Shown: positions 36,343 through 46,559 of the stretch, piece by piece
How positions within the stretch are numbered: position 1 is the stretch's first letter
How the letters are laid out: each line of letters begins with the position of its first letter
Assembly: GCF_932294415.1 (NCBI RefSeq)
Contig: NC_065544.1
Location: forward strand, 12,623,351-12,687,350
DNA length: 64,000 nt
Source of the DNA: Quercus robur
Taxonomy: Eukaryota; Streptophyta; Magnoliopsida; Fagales; Fagaceae
Direction: 5' to 3'
Made by a program: the position numbers and the translations under genes
The notes under the pieces: generated by a model
Told to the model about the DNA's origin: nothing
The model's database searches: none
Seen by the model: the letters and a program-made list of their open reading frames with translations, nothing else

Positions 36343-37900
36343 TAAGGATATTGCCGAGGACGACCTCATGCTCAGCACCTCACAAAATGCCTGAAGAAAG
36401 GGGCAAACTCAGTATAGGGGCAGGACAAGGGAAAAAGCTGCCAACATCATAATACAAAACCCTGTATCTGACAAGCCCATACCCTAAACCATGCCCTTTA
36501 ATTTTCCCAACGACCCCTAACCATTCTAGGTATGGGTTGACAAGACATGTCTGCACCCCAGAAAGTAAAACTTACACGTGGACCCTAAAAGGGGAAACGA
36601 ACACTAGTATAAAAGGGAAAGAAAGCGAAGGAGAAAGAGGGAGGCCCCCGGGAGGAGGAAAAATCTTGCAAAAGGGGAGAAGAAGGGAAGGGTACAATGC
36701 TCCTCGGACACTGTCCGAGAACTTAAACCCTGCAACCTGCACTAATGGAAGGCTTAGCTAGTCAAGCCAAGTCCCCCCATAGAGAAGTTTCCATAGAAAT
36801 CCCATTCAAACCGCTAACCTGTGACTAAGGTCCCGCCTTTCAAGCCCACTCTCTACAAATCATATTGTTAGGACCCTTTACTTACGAGCCCAACGTTATT
36901 CTTGGGCCGTTAAATAATTGTGTCCCTACAGTTGTTGTTGTTGTTGTTGTTATTTTAAAACATCAATTTTTTAACATTTTTTGGATAACCCCATTCATAT
37001 ATATATATATATATAACATCATATAGATACAATGGCCTTAAGGAAACAATTGAGATTTTTACATAATTACATACAAATGAATTGAAAGATGAATGGTTGT
37101 GGCAATCTATAATGAGTAAATATTTTTAGATATCTAATAACAAAGTATATACCAAGATAATCTAGTCACACTAGGGTTAAAAAAATATATTTAAAATTAT
37201 AGAAATGTAGGAGAGACATTCATAAGTGTGAAAAAAATAAAGCCAACATATATCAATGAAATTAGCATAAATTATGGATAGTTAAGCCTATTTTTTTTAC
37301 AATTCATGTCCAAAATAAATGTCTTTTCAAAATAAAATATAATATTTTCTAGAAATAAAATATGATATTTCTTGGAATGTGAGTTCCTTAACAATGATAT
37401 AATATTTATAAAAGAAGTCATGTATAAATAAGTAAACAATCAAACTTTAATATATATTCTCAAATTGAAATAGAATGCCAACCATAGTTAATATTAAATT
37501 ATATATTAGTTTTCAAGATTGTAGATTTCATATATGTTTTTATTCTTTGTCAAATTAATTATCCAATAAGGCATTTGTAATTTTGTTTTATGTTGTGGAA
37601 TGTTGATATTTTGTAGAAATGAAACCTATATGTTTGTTTTAATTATCCTTTGTGCTATTTTGTTTTGATTAGTAATGTTGGGATTTGTATAATTTTTAAA
37701 TTATTGAACAAGTATTAATTTATTTAGCTAAGCTCATTTTTTATACAAGTGGTAAATTTAAATTAATGCATTTTACATCAAGTAATTTGCTGCATGACTT
37801 TCTAAATAACAAATACATTTTAAAAAAAAATCATGTGAAAAAATAACGGATCCAATTGACTCGATCAGAACCCAACCCGCCCATTTGCCACACCTACCTA

Positions 37901-38358
37901 AAACCAATTGAACACTGTCAATGTTATGTCCAAATAAAAGCCATACTCAATAGTTAGGATTTGGTATTGGTACCTTTCATGTGACAAATCATGTGTCAAG
38001 ATGGTTGTACTTAAAACCAATAAAACTCTGTCAATGTTATGACCAAATAAAAGCCATACTCAATAGTTAGGATTTGGTATTGGTATTGGTACCTTTCATG
38101 TGACAAATCATGTGTCAAGATTGTTGTACTTAAAACCAATAAAACCCTGTCAATGTTATGACCAAATAAAAGCCATACTCAATAGTTAGGATTTGGTATT
38201 GGTACCTTTCATGTGACAAATCATGTGTCAAGATGGTTGAACTTAAAACCAATAAAACTCTGTCAATGTTATGACCAAATTAAAGCCATACGCAATAGTT
38301 AGGATTTGGTATTGGTACCTTTCATGTGACAAATCATGTGTCAAGATGGTAGTATTTT
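37901..38358 (+). repeat. Four-copy 113-bp tandem repeat
   Basis: Copies start at 37901, 38014, 38133 and 38246 (aaaccaat...gtcaatgttatg...atttggtattggtacctttc...catgtgtcaagatgg). The second copy is 119 bp because attggt is doubled. The copies differ at few positions, so the array is young. Not coding: the repeat length is not a multiple of three and it contains stops. Confidence 0.95.
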
Positions 38359-38507
38359 ATGATGTTAGGTAACAGAAAAGTATGAGAATTTTTTTTTTTT
38401 TTTTAACTAAAAGTACTATAAAAAAATTATAAAAAAATAAAAATATATTGAATGTGAGACCTACAAATAATAATATTACCGTTAACGAAGACTATAATAT
38501 TAACTCC

Positions 38508-38551
<44 letters not shown>

Positions 38552-39148
38552 CAATAATATTGCCATTGCCAAAACTAAACACACGCAAATTGTAATATTA
38601 CCGTTGATAAAAAGGCTAAACGCTCGCATCTTATAAGATATTTTTCACAGGTCTCACGTTGGACCCGCAGCAATTAGTGGTGTGGACACAAATTAGTAAA
38701 CAAAAAAAAAAGGCAAGAAGTCAATTGAAAATTACTTCCAAAACGCACGCTGAAAAGAAGCTACTTCAAGAAGTTAAAATACGAGGGTTCTTTTCTTCAT
38801 GAGCCTAATAGAAAATCCTCCCCTATGTTGGTTTAATCTTGACAACCAAATTTGTGAGCCCTAAATTGATTCCATTGAAATCAAAGTAATTGTCCCCCTT
38901 TGCCAAATGAGTTCGCTCATTTACTGGAGTTCTGGATTGGCGCAAATCAGTTTATTCATTATGGGGATTGTGTAGAAGAAGTTCGGTGTTCTTAAGTCAT
39001 TGCAGTGATTCAGCCAAAAAAAAAAAGTCATTGCAGTGAGAGCTAAAAAGTCGTTGCACATTTGTCAGCGAAAATTTTGTAAGTAGTATCTTGTAAGATT
39101 TTCTTGGGGCAGGTGGCCCAGAGTAGGTTTTGGAACTGATGGGTAAGA
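38359..39148. other. Intergenic, no gene
   Basis: Contains a long A run at about 38511-38549 and a short repeat of gtcattgcagtga (about 38996 and 39028). Nothing else recognised. Confidence 0.6.
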
Positions 39149-39156
39149 TTTCACTA

Positions 39157-39843
39157 TAGGGGTGTCCAGCCAGACCCGAAACCCGATCAACCCGCCCAAC
39201 CCGGCCGACCCGGCCCGAAAACCGTCCGACCCGACGCCGGCAACGGTCGGCAGCGGGTCTCCGCCCAGAAAACCCGAGACCGGCGGGTCGGTTGACGGGT
39301 TTGAACATGAAAAACCGATTTTCAACCGACCCGACCGGAAAACACATCGGAATTTCAGTTCTCCGCCGATTGGAGTGGGTAGCCGGCCTCATTTTGTCCG
39401 ATCTGTCGAGATTCGGTGAGATCTTGTCGAGATCTGGCTTGATCTAGTCGAGATCCGCCGAGATCTCGCCCGATCTCTTCGACTTACACTGAGAATCGGC
39501 CTGATCTCGTTGAGATCTCGCCGGATCTCTTCGAGATCTGGCCTGATCTCGTTGAGATCCGGCCTAATCTCGTTGAGATCCGCCAAGATCTCTTTGAGAT
39601 CCGGTCAGATCCAGCAAAAACCAGAGATTTTGGCAAAATCCGGCGACGATTTCTGCAAAATCCGGCGATGATTCACACAGTTCGAAACCGACCGATACCC
39701 GACCGGAAACCGATGACATCCGACCACCCGATCCGCTACCTTCGGCGGGTCGGCAGCGGGTCCAGGTTTAGGAGACCCGAAGTGATCGGGTCGGTTCCGG
39801 ATTGGGCACAAACCCGACCCGGACCGACCCGTGGACAGGCCTA
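39157..39843. mobile_element. Non-autonomous hAT element (687 bp), TSD TTTCACTA
   Basis: Terminal inverted repeats taggggtgtcc and ggacaggccta (9 of 11 pair), flanked by TTTCACTA at 39149-39156 and 39844-39851, the 8-bp duplication of hAT elements. Subterminal GACCCG/CGGGTC clusters lie on both sides. The interior contains a GATC-rich minisatellite. Much more GC-rich than its surroundings. No transposase. Confidence 0.92.
39412..39610. repeat. GATC-rich 21-22-bp minisatellite inside the hAT element
   Basis: About nine imperfect copies of a unit such as ctgatctcgttgagatccgg. Each half is nearly self-complementary (gagatc/gatctc). On the - strand the period yields a D-L-N-E-I-R-P-like repeat, which I take as a by-product and not a gene. 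Confidence 0.85.
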
Positions 39844-40227
39844 TTTCACTATATCAGTTTTTACTTAATTAAAAATAAAATAAAAAAATACAAGGACATT
39901 GATAATTCAGAATTTTTTTAAAGAAAATTTCAACTTATAACCTTCGTTTTTTATGATAACTTTTTTATTATTATCTGATTAAGACATTAATCGATTTTTT
40001 GGAAGTAAGAAAGAAGAAGAAAAGAAAAGAAAAGAAAGGAGGAGGAGAAGGGAAAATGAAAAAGTCCTCTATCAAAAAAAGGACAAGAAAAAATTATTGA
40101 TTAATGAACTCAAGCATCATGCATTACGTTTTAGAGGTCGTACATTCTTCATGGCCGATGGGTCAATATGATTCCCCATTCTCCTAGTCTTTTCTTAAAA
40201 AATAAATAAAAGGCTCCCTATTCCATT

Positions 40228-40320
40228 TCTATATAGACTCATACCTACCTACCTATATCCAAAAACCATTCTTGATCAGACAATTAAGCAAGCAGAAACT
40301 CAAAAGAAAACCAAAAGGCC
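40228..40320 (+). promoter_or_regulatory. Proximal promoter / 5' leader of UGT copy 3
   Basis: TATA box ctatatag at 40229-40236, about 85 nt before the ATG, within a segment (ctccctattccatttct, aaaaaccattcttgatcag) that parallels copies 1 and 2. Just before the ATG is aaaaccaaaaggcc. Upstream, 40080-40170 also aligns with copies 1 and 2. Confidence 0.55.
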
Positions 40321-41766
40321 ATGACCAAATTTGAGGTGGTCTTCATGTCATACCCTGCAATCGGACACCTTGTTCCAGTTGTGGAGTTTGCACACCACCT
40401 TATCAATCATGACCCTCGATTTTCTGTCACTATACTCATCATCACCATGCCTGAGAGACCCATCCTCAACACCTACGTCCAATCACATGCTGCCACCTTA
40501 GCCTCCACAAATATCCGATTCATCCACCTCCCTACTGTAGATCCTCCCTCACCTGATCAGTTCGAGTCTCCCTTTGGCTACGTCTGCTTATTCATTGAAA
40601 AGCATAGACCCCATGTTAAGCAAGCAATCACTAACCTCATGGAAACCGAGTTGGACTCAGACCGACGACTCGTCGGGATCATCACAGACATGTTTTGTAC
40701 TTCCATGATCGATGTAGCCAACGAGCTTGACATCCCTTGCTACGTTTTCTTTCCATCTCCAGCTACGTTTCTCGGTTTCATGCTTCATCTTCCAATCTTA
40801 GACACCCAACTCACCACTGAGTTGGCTAAGTTGGACACTGAGTTGGTCATTCCGAGTTTTGCTAACCCGGTTTCTCCAAGTTTGTTGCCTTCTATAGCGT
40901 TGGAGAAAGAAGGGTACTCGTGGTTTTTGTACCACGGACGCAGGTACTTTGAAACAATGGGTATCATTATTAATACAGTTCATGAACTTGAGCCTTACGC
41001 ACTTAACTCGGTCTCGACGAGTCAAGTGCCACAAATTTATCCCATGGGGCCAATTCTTGACCTTGTTGGACCAGCCCAATGGCACCCAAACCAAGCCCAC
41101 GATGAAAGAGTCATGAAATGGCTTGATGATCAACCTCCATCTACTGTAGTATTCATAAGCTTCGGAAGCAGGGGCAGTTTCAGCGAGTCTCAAGTTAGAG
41201 AAATTGCATTGGGGCTTGAACAGGCCGGGGTTCGATTTGTGTGGGTTTTACGTGAGCAACCTAAGGATCAATTTTCCCTCTCAGATGACTACACGAATAT
41301 TGAGAAAGTTTTACCAAATGGATTTTTGGAACGAACAGCTGGAATTGGATTGATATGTGGATGGGTCTCACAAGTGCAAATCCTATCTCACAAGGCCGTT
41401 GGAGGATTCATATCACACTGTGGTTGGAACTCAATTTTGGAAAGCCTATGGCATGGCATACCAATTGCCACTTGGCCAATTTATGCTGAACAACAGATGA
41501 ATGCCTTTGAGATGGTGAAGGAGTTGGGATTAGCGATTGAGATTAGGTTAGATTATAGGGAGGGTAGTGATTTGGTGTCGGCAAAGGGTAGTGATTTGGT
41601 GTCGGCAAAGGAGGTGGAGAGAGGAATAAAGCTTTTGATGAACTATGACAACGAGGTAAGACAAAAAGTTAAAGAAATGAGCAAAAAGTGTAGGGTAGCT
41701 AAAATGGAAAATGGGTCATCATATGCATCACTTGGAGCACTAATTGAGAAACTAGTGAATTCATGA
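40321..41766 (+). CDS. UGT copy 3, family 1 UDP-glycosyltransferase (UGT71-like), 481 aa
   Basis: Intact, intronless paralogue of copy 2 with the same catalytic His16 (SYPAIGHLVPV) and Asp123 (ITDMFCTSMIDVA). PSPG motif at residues 348-391: WVSQVQILSHKAVGGF, SHCGWNSILE, WPIYAEQ, with Ser at motif position 3 and Gln at 44. It is eight residues longer than copy 2 because GSDLVSAK is tandemly repeated at residues 415-422 and 423-430 (41563-41610), after the donor domain and before the final helix. It differs from copy 2 at many acceptor-side positions (for example HAATLASTNIRF, SFANPVSPS), so the acceptor may differ. It keeps the same 3' flank start (attcaagtgggctcac). Expected to be a soluble O-glucosyltransferase; acceptor unknown. 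Confidence 0.95.
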   Translation: MTKFEVVFMSYPAIGHLVPVVEFAHHLINHDPRFSVTILIITMPERPILNTYVQSHAATLASTNIRFIHLPTVDPPSPDQFESPFGYVCLFIEKHRPHVKQAITNLMETELDSDRRLVGIITDMFCTSMIDVANELDIPCYVFFPSPATFLGFMLHLPILDTQLTTELAKLDTELVIPSFANPVSPSLLPSIALEKEGYSWFLYHGRRYFETMGIIINTVHELEPYALNSVSTSQVPQIYPMGPILDLVGPAQWHPNQAHDERVMKWLDDQPPSTVVFISFGSRGSFSESQVREIALGLEQAGVRFVWVLREQPKDQFSLSDDYTNIEKVLPNGFLERTAGIGLICGWVSQVQILSHKAVGGFISHCGWNSILESLWHGIPIATWPIYAEQQMNAFEMVKELGLAIEIRLDYREGSDLVSAKGSDLVSAKEVERGIKLLMNYDNEVRQKVKEMSKKCRVAKMENGSSYASLGALIEKLVNS

Positions 41767-42005
41767 TTCAAGTGGGCTCACTTTCTATTGTGATGAATAT
41801 ATTAGATTGTATTAATGCCAAATCCATATAAATTGAATTTTCCATTTTTGGATCTTTCACGTTATTTTGTCTATTCATGAATGAATTTACTTTGATATTT
41901 GTCTTTATTTTTATGTAATTAAATTAATTGGGGACTCCGTATAATTCCTTAAGGTTAGGGGAAAAATATCTACAATTCATTCTCTACCTTGAGAGATTTG
42001 TTACT

Positions 42006-43200
42006 GTAGACACCCCATTTCGCTCCCATAATTTGATCTTGAGAAAGGACAAGATGGTCATTCCATTTATCCAAAAGCATGGTTGCATTTTTGTCACTAA
42101 CTCATTCATCATGTGTCATAAAAATGATCTTGAGGTTTTAACAATCACAATGATACATTCAGTTTCTCAATCGGGCGGTTGGATCAAAAGATATCATAAG
42201 ATCAAGTTTTAATGGTTATCATGGATTTGATTGGATGTAGCTTATCACACGGGATTAATGGAAGTTAATTTTGATTGGTCACTAATTAAAATTAATTAAA
42301 AAAAAATTGTGATTGGTTAAGTTTTTATCTTAAGAAGTAATTTATTGCATGAGATTATAATAAATAAGCAGATAAAGATTAAATTTGGAAAAATAATGTG
42401 ATTTTTAAAGTAATTATCATTTGAAATAATTATTTTAAAAGCATAATTATCATTGTGGAACATGGTTTATAATGAAAATAGGTTGAAAACATGTCCAAAT
42501 ACAATTTTAAACTTAGAAAAAGTTGAAAATTGTGAAAAATAGAAAAATAAAATAAAATAAAAGTTGGGGAGAGTGCTGAAGTGCCAAATCAGCACTTCAA
42601 AAGTGCCGATTGGCACATTTCAGCATATTGCCCTAGATGCGCTTTTTTTGACCCCAAGTTCATCAAAATCCATTTTCTAAAGATAAAACCTATCGTTTTC
42701 ATGGTAGTTGGCTTTTTAAGCTAAGTTAGGTTAATTTTTAAGTCATTAATCCCTTTATAAATAGAGAAAATTTTTAAGTACTTCTGGAGTATGAAGAAAT
42801 GATGCTCCCTACTCTCACATTCATGATGGACCCCACCATGAATTTAATGAGCGGACCTCACCATGAATGTAAGAGGAGAGAGAGCAACATTCTCCGTACT
42901 CCGGGAGTACCTAAGAATTAGTCTATAAATAGAGGAGAACATCAATCATTCAACATCTTTAATTTCTCATAATTTTGGAGAGACCCTTGAAGCTCTACCA
43001 AAATTGACTTTCCTTAAAACATGATTTTTTTTTCTTTTTTTCTTTTTTGGGTAGACATCACTCTTCAAGCTTTTATCCATTGTTGGTGTTCACTTCTTAG
43101 AGATTGAAGAGATCTTTCAAGATTTCTCACATTTCTCAAAAGATCCCATTTTCTTATATTTAATTAGTTCATGCAGGTATAATAGACTTTAAATTTATTT
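42006..43200 (+). mobile_element. Possible LTR, right end not found
   Basis: tgtagacaccccatttcg at 42006 is a common plant LTR start. A TATA box (ctataaatagagg) at about 42922 reads on the + strand. No right terminus, PBS or target duplication could be fixed, so the class and extent are tentative. Confidence 0.35.
42775..42915. mobile_element. Short hairpin MITE
   Basis: About 140 bp with inverted ends: aagtacttctggagtatgaa on the left pairs with the complement of the right end gtactccgggagtacctaag, and ctctcacattcatg pairs with catgaatgtaagag in the middle. It sits just before the TATA-like box of the putative LTR. Family not named. Confidence 0.65.
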
Positions 43201-43491
43201 CACATGTTTTGGTTGTGTAATGTATTTATGTATTTGCAATTGCCATGGTCAATCTCACATGTTCATGATTGGCATGCTCTAATTCTAATTTTTCCTTCTT
43301 TAGAAAAATCGTTCCCCTTCCTCCGCCCTATTTGGTTTGAACTTCGAAGTGCTGAGAAAGTCCTACACTTCACATTCTCCTTGTAAGGCCTCTTTTCCCT
43401 ATGCTTTTATGGTTGGTTTTAAGTTCCTTATTTAAGAGTGCCCCTCGATTCATTTTTCTATCCGTCAATCTCTGATAAAACACCATTCAGA

Positions 43492-45460
43492 GATGGCCAT
43501 CATTGAGTATAGGGAGGATGATGTCAGGTTAAGTGAGTTGGAGACAGGATTGTCTTCTAATGCGGAGTCTTTGAGTAAGGTAGTTGATACCACTGCCTCA
43601 AAGTTACCCTCGTCTTCATCTTCACCCCCCCTTGCATGCTCTTTCTGACATGTTCCTTGAAAGAGAAACATTTAAATGGTTTTAGGAAAAGGTTTCAGTT
43701 TCCCAAAGGTACCTCTATTAGATTGCCTCGCCTAGGTGAGAAAGCTTGAAACTTTGCCCACGGAGAGGTGTGTTTTTACGAGATTGACTTTCTATGTGGC
43801 CTTCGTTTCCTCGTCCATCCGTTCATTATGCAACTTCTGAACGAATTTCAAATCGGCCCAAGTCAACTCGTCCCTAATGCTTGGAGGACAATCATAAGTT
43901 GTACGTCTATCTAGATATCTGCTTGTGATGGGGAAATGATAATTTTGAATGAATTTTTGTTTTTGTACCGTCTGAAAGCCTCTACCCACTATGGGCATTT
44001 TGAACTTTTACCTTGGAATAGGAAATCTAGGGATGTTAGATGCTTTCCTTCGTCCTTTCACGATTGGAAATCACGATACTTTTTTATTTCTGGAATGAGT
44101 AGGGAAACCTTGTCTGACGAATTCTGGGGGGAAGTCCCAAGGTTACTACAAAAATAGGAAGTCCCAACACTTGGTGCATATTTCCATTGTCTCCCTTTGC
44201 TTTTCTTTCATATTGTGATTGCTCGTCTAATGATGTTTTCCTTCTAATTTTTGTAGCTCTTGATCGTCTTGATTTGGAAGATAAACACCGTCATTCGGTT
44301 CGTGTTACCCTTGCCTACGCTCGTGAAATCAAGGATTTTGACGACCTTGTTTATCCTCGTCGTCTGTTTGACAGTTGTTTGGGTCCTAATCCTTCAAGGT
44401 ACGTATTAGAAAAGATTCGCCGAGAGGAAATCGTCTGTCCATTAGTTTCCAAGACTCCTTCATCTTTATTAGCTTGCCACTAGATATAGTAAGGAGAAGT
44501 ATGCCCGCATCAGAAGTTTGAAAAATGAGCCCTTATCCAATCTCGCTACTGATTCGAAGAAGAGGAAATTAGGCGAAGAGAAAGGTGAGACTACTGCTCT
44601 TCCACCTATTCACATTGCCCCTTCTTCTCCCACTCCATCCTTAGAAGTGACTGCCTTCACTCCTCCAACTACTCGCGCGAAAGGAAAAGGCAAAGCTAGG
44701 AGGAGTGTTTGGGATGACCCTGCTACTGCTATGGGTCGTGCTCACAACGTGATTACTGACGATGAACTTAAAGGTTCGTCATCTATTCCCTCCCACGAGC
44801 TAGTTAGCTATCATATTCATAAGTTGGTGCAGGTACGTGGCTTTCCTCTCTTAGCATCCCTTTTATTCTTTTTTTGTATGCACATGATCTCCCTTCTCAT
44901 TCGTTTATATTTACCAGGTCCTTGGGGTGTCCCTATGCATCACGACTGACTACTTGAATACGAAAGAGAAGGTTGTGGTGGCTAACTCAAAAGTGGAATC
45001 CATCGAGGTTGAATGCTCCAAGTTGAGGAAGGATCTAATCGTTGCAATGAATGAGACGAACAACATAAATGAGAAAATAAGGGAGCTTATTGAAGCCTTG
45101 CACGTAAAGAAAGTGCTCGTTGTTCAGAAGGACGAAGAAATCCAAGAAGCCCTCCTGAGGACTGATGCTAAGAAGGACAATGTCGTTCAGGAAATCATTC
45201 AGTCAGATCAGTTCTCCGATCTTCAATTCATCCAATACTTCAAAGGGTTTGAGCTCTTATGTCGGAGGACGATGAAGCACCATAGTTTGGCCGTGGACTT
45301 CTCCAATTTAGACTTTGAGAAGATTGACACTGAGATACTCACAGACGAGGCCGAGGAGCAAGAAGAAACCAAAGCTGGTGTCGGAATGGAGAAAGATTCT
45401 GCTAAGAAGGATGTTGCTGAAGGAAAGGATACCAACAAGTCTACTATCCCTCCTTCGTAG
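43492..45460 (+). pseudogene. Intron-bearing antisense gene of the Tat retrotransposon (plant transposon-protein, PF04195-like)
   Basis: Lies on the + strand, opposite to gag-pol, beyond the integrase end of the Tat element. The first part resembles the plant 'putative gypsy type transposon' domain: GEVCFYEIDFLCGLRFLVHP, ..QLVPNAWRTIISC, then LNEFLFLYRLKASTHYGHFEL and SFHDWKSRYFFISG. Two introns fit the frame: 44174-44256 (gtgcat...ttttgtag) and 44833-44917 (gtacgt...ttaccag). The C-terminal exon (44918-45460) is open, with a helical coiled-coil stretch (KVESIEVECSKLRKDLIVAM) and an acidic Lys/Glu tail. Early stops and frameshifts (about 43630-43920 and 44481) make this copy defective. Tat elements such as Grande carry comparable reverse-oriented genes. 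The function is unknown. Confidence 0.7.
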
Positions 45461-45654
45461 TATATTCATTTTTTTTTTTTTTTTAATTTGGAAAACAATG
45501 GTTGCCCCCTTGTTTTGGGATTCTATTTTTGAAGAATAATGGTTGCCTCCTTGTTTTGAAGCTTTAGTCTTTCCCTGCTTTATTGTCTCTTGGTTTTAAG
45601 GCTTCTGTTTGGACCAACTGGCTGGTTTTGCTTCATACTATAACTTTGCCTATT

Positions 45655-46260
45655 TTTATCATCGTGATTTGGACTTGGAGTTTTTATCATTTGAACTACC
45701 ATTTAAACTCGTCACTCATACTGACGGAGTTTTTCGTTCTTTGAGATTTAAACTCAAAGTTTTTATCACCTAACCTGCAAGTTAAACTCGTCATTTATTT
45801 TGACGGAGTTCTTTATTCTCGTGATTTAAACTTAAATTTTTTATCACTTAATTTGCAATTTAAACTCGTCATTCATATTGACGGAGTTGTTGTTGTTGTT
45901 GTTGTTGTGTTTTTTTTTGTCTCTGGGATTTGAACTTGAAGTTTTTATCACTTAATTTGTAATATAAACTCATCATTCATATTGACAGAGTTTTTTTGTC
46001 TTTGTGATTTAAACTTGAAGTTTTCATCACTTAATTTGTAATATAAACTCGTCATTCATATTGATGGAGCCTTTTGTCTTTGTGATTTAAATTTGAAGTC
46101 TTTATCACTTAATTTGAAATCTAAACTTGTCATTCATATTGACGGAGCTTTTTGTCTCTGTGATTTAAATTTGAAGTTTTTATCACATAGTTATGATTTA
46201 AACTCATCTTTTATGTTGATGGAGTTTTTATCATAGTCGTCGTGCTCTGAACTCATCTTT
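45655..46260. repeat. About 80-bp tandem repeats, seven or so copies
   Basis: A unit containing taaactcgtcattcatattgacggagttttt and gatttaaacttgaagtttttatcac recurs from 45655 to 46260, with one (GTT)n expansion at about 45890. It lies between integrase and the antisense gene, where tandem repeats are common in Tat elements. Confidence 0.87.
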
Positions 46261-46559
46261 TCGATACAAGAGGATTTTTACCATGAAGGGTTTGACATCT
46301 AATTATTTGAAAAGAAATGGTTCTGTAGACGCCTTATTCGTTTTATTCATCCTTGCTTGTACAAAAGGGACTACAAGGATAATACTTTACAAGAAAACGA
46401 AGAGTACTGAAAATAAAGTATTGAAAATAAAACTAATGCATGAAAACAATGAAATCTCGCTTATCTGTTGATGAATAAACAAGGTGTTCCAAACCTTGGA
46501 ACTTATTGTTGCTGAAAGTCCATTCCTTCACTGACAGTACTTTTTAAGGTGCTCTGCAT

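Larger units (their letters stand above)
35027..36930 (+). mobile_element. Solo LTR (about 0.7 kb plus nested MITE), TSD GTTGT
   Basis: Starts tatggggccagag (probably TG changed to TA) and ends ttgtgtccctaca; flanked by GTTGT at 35022-35026 and 36931-36935. TATAAAAGGG at about 36610 reads on the + strand. End sequences and layout match the minus-strand solo LTR at 29846-30597 in the opposite orientation. A Harbinger MITE occupies 35137-36342. Confidence 0.75.
33990..37896. mobile_element. hAT-type remnant carrying nested insertions
   Basis: The right edge acccgcccatttgccacaccta (37875-37896) is the typical right end of a plant hAT family whose left end reads taggtgtggcaaatgggcgggt. The left part (aatgggttgacccgtgaccc at about 33993, ggtcaacccgactcgacc) looks like the other subterminal region with the outermost repeat lost. 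Without the nested elements the host piece is about 1.2 kb, has no transposase and includes an (ATT)n tract. Boundaries are approximate; no target duplication is visible because the left tip is missing. 36936-37870 is AT-rich filler. Confidence 0.5.

Noticed and set aside
37901-38358. Regular repeats considered as a CRISPR-like array
   Set aside because: Whole 113-bp units repeat with no unique spacers, and the genome is plant.
39162-39419. Pro/Arg-rich open frames on both strands
   Set aside because: They arise from GACCCG/CGGGTC subterminal repeats and the GATC minisatellite of the hAT element.
43204-43386. Tat 3' LTR expected in this region
   Set aside because: No sequence similar to 51784-52337 was found between 42.0 and 43.5 kb, so I did not call a 3' LTR.
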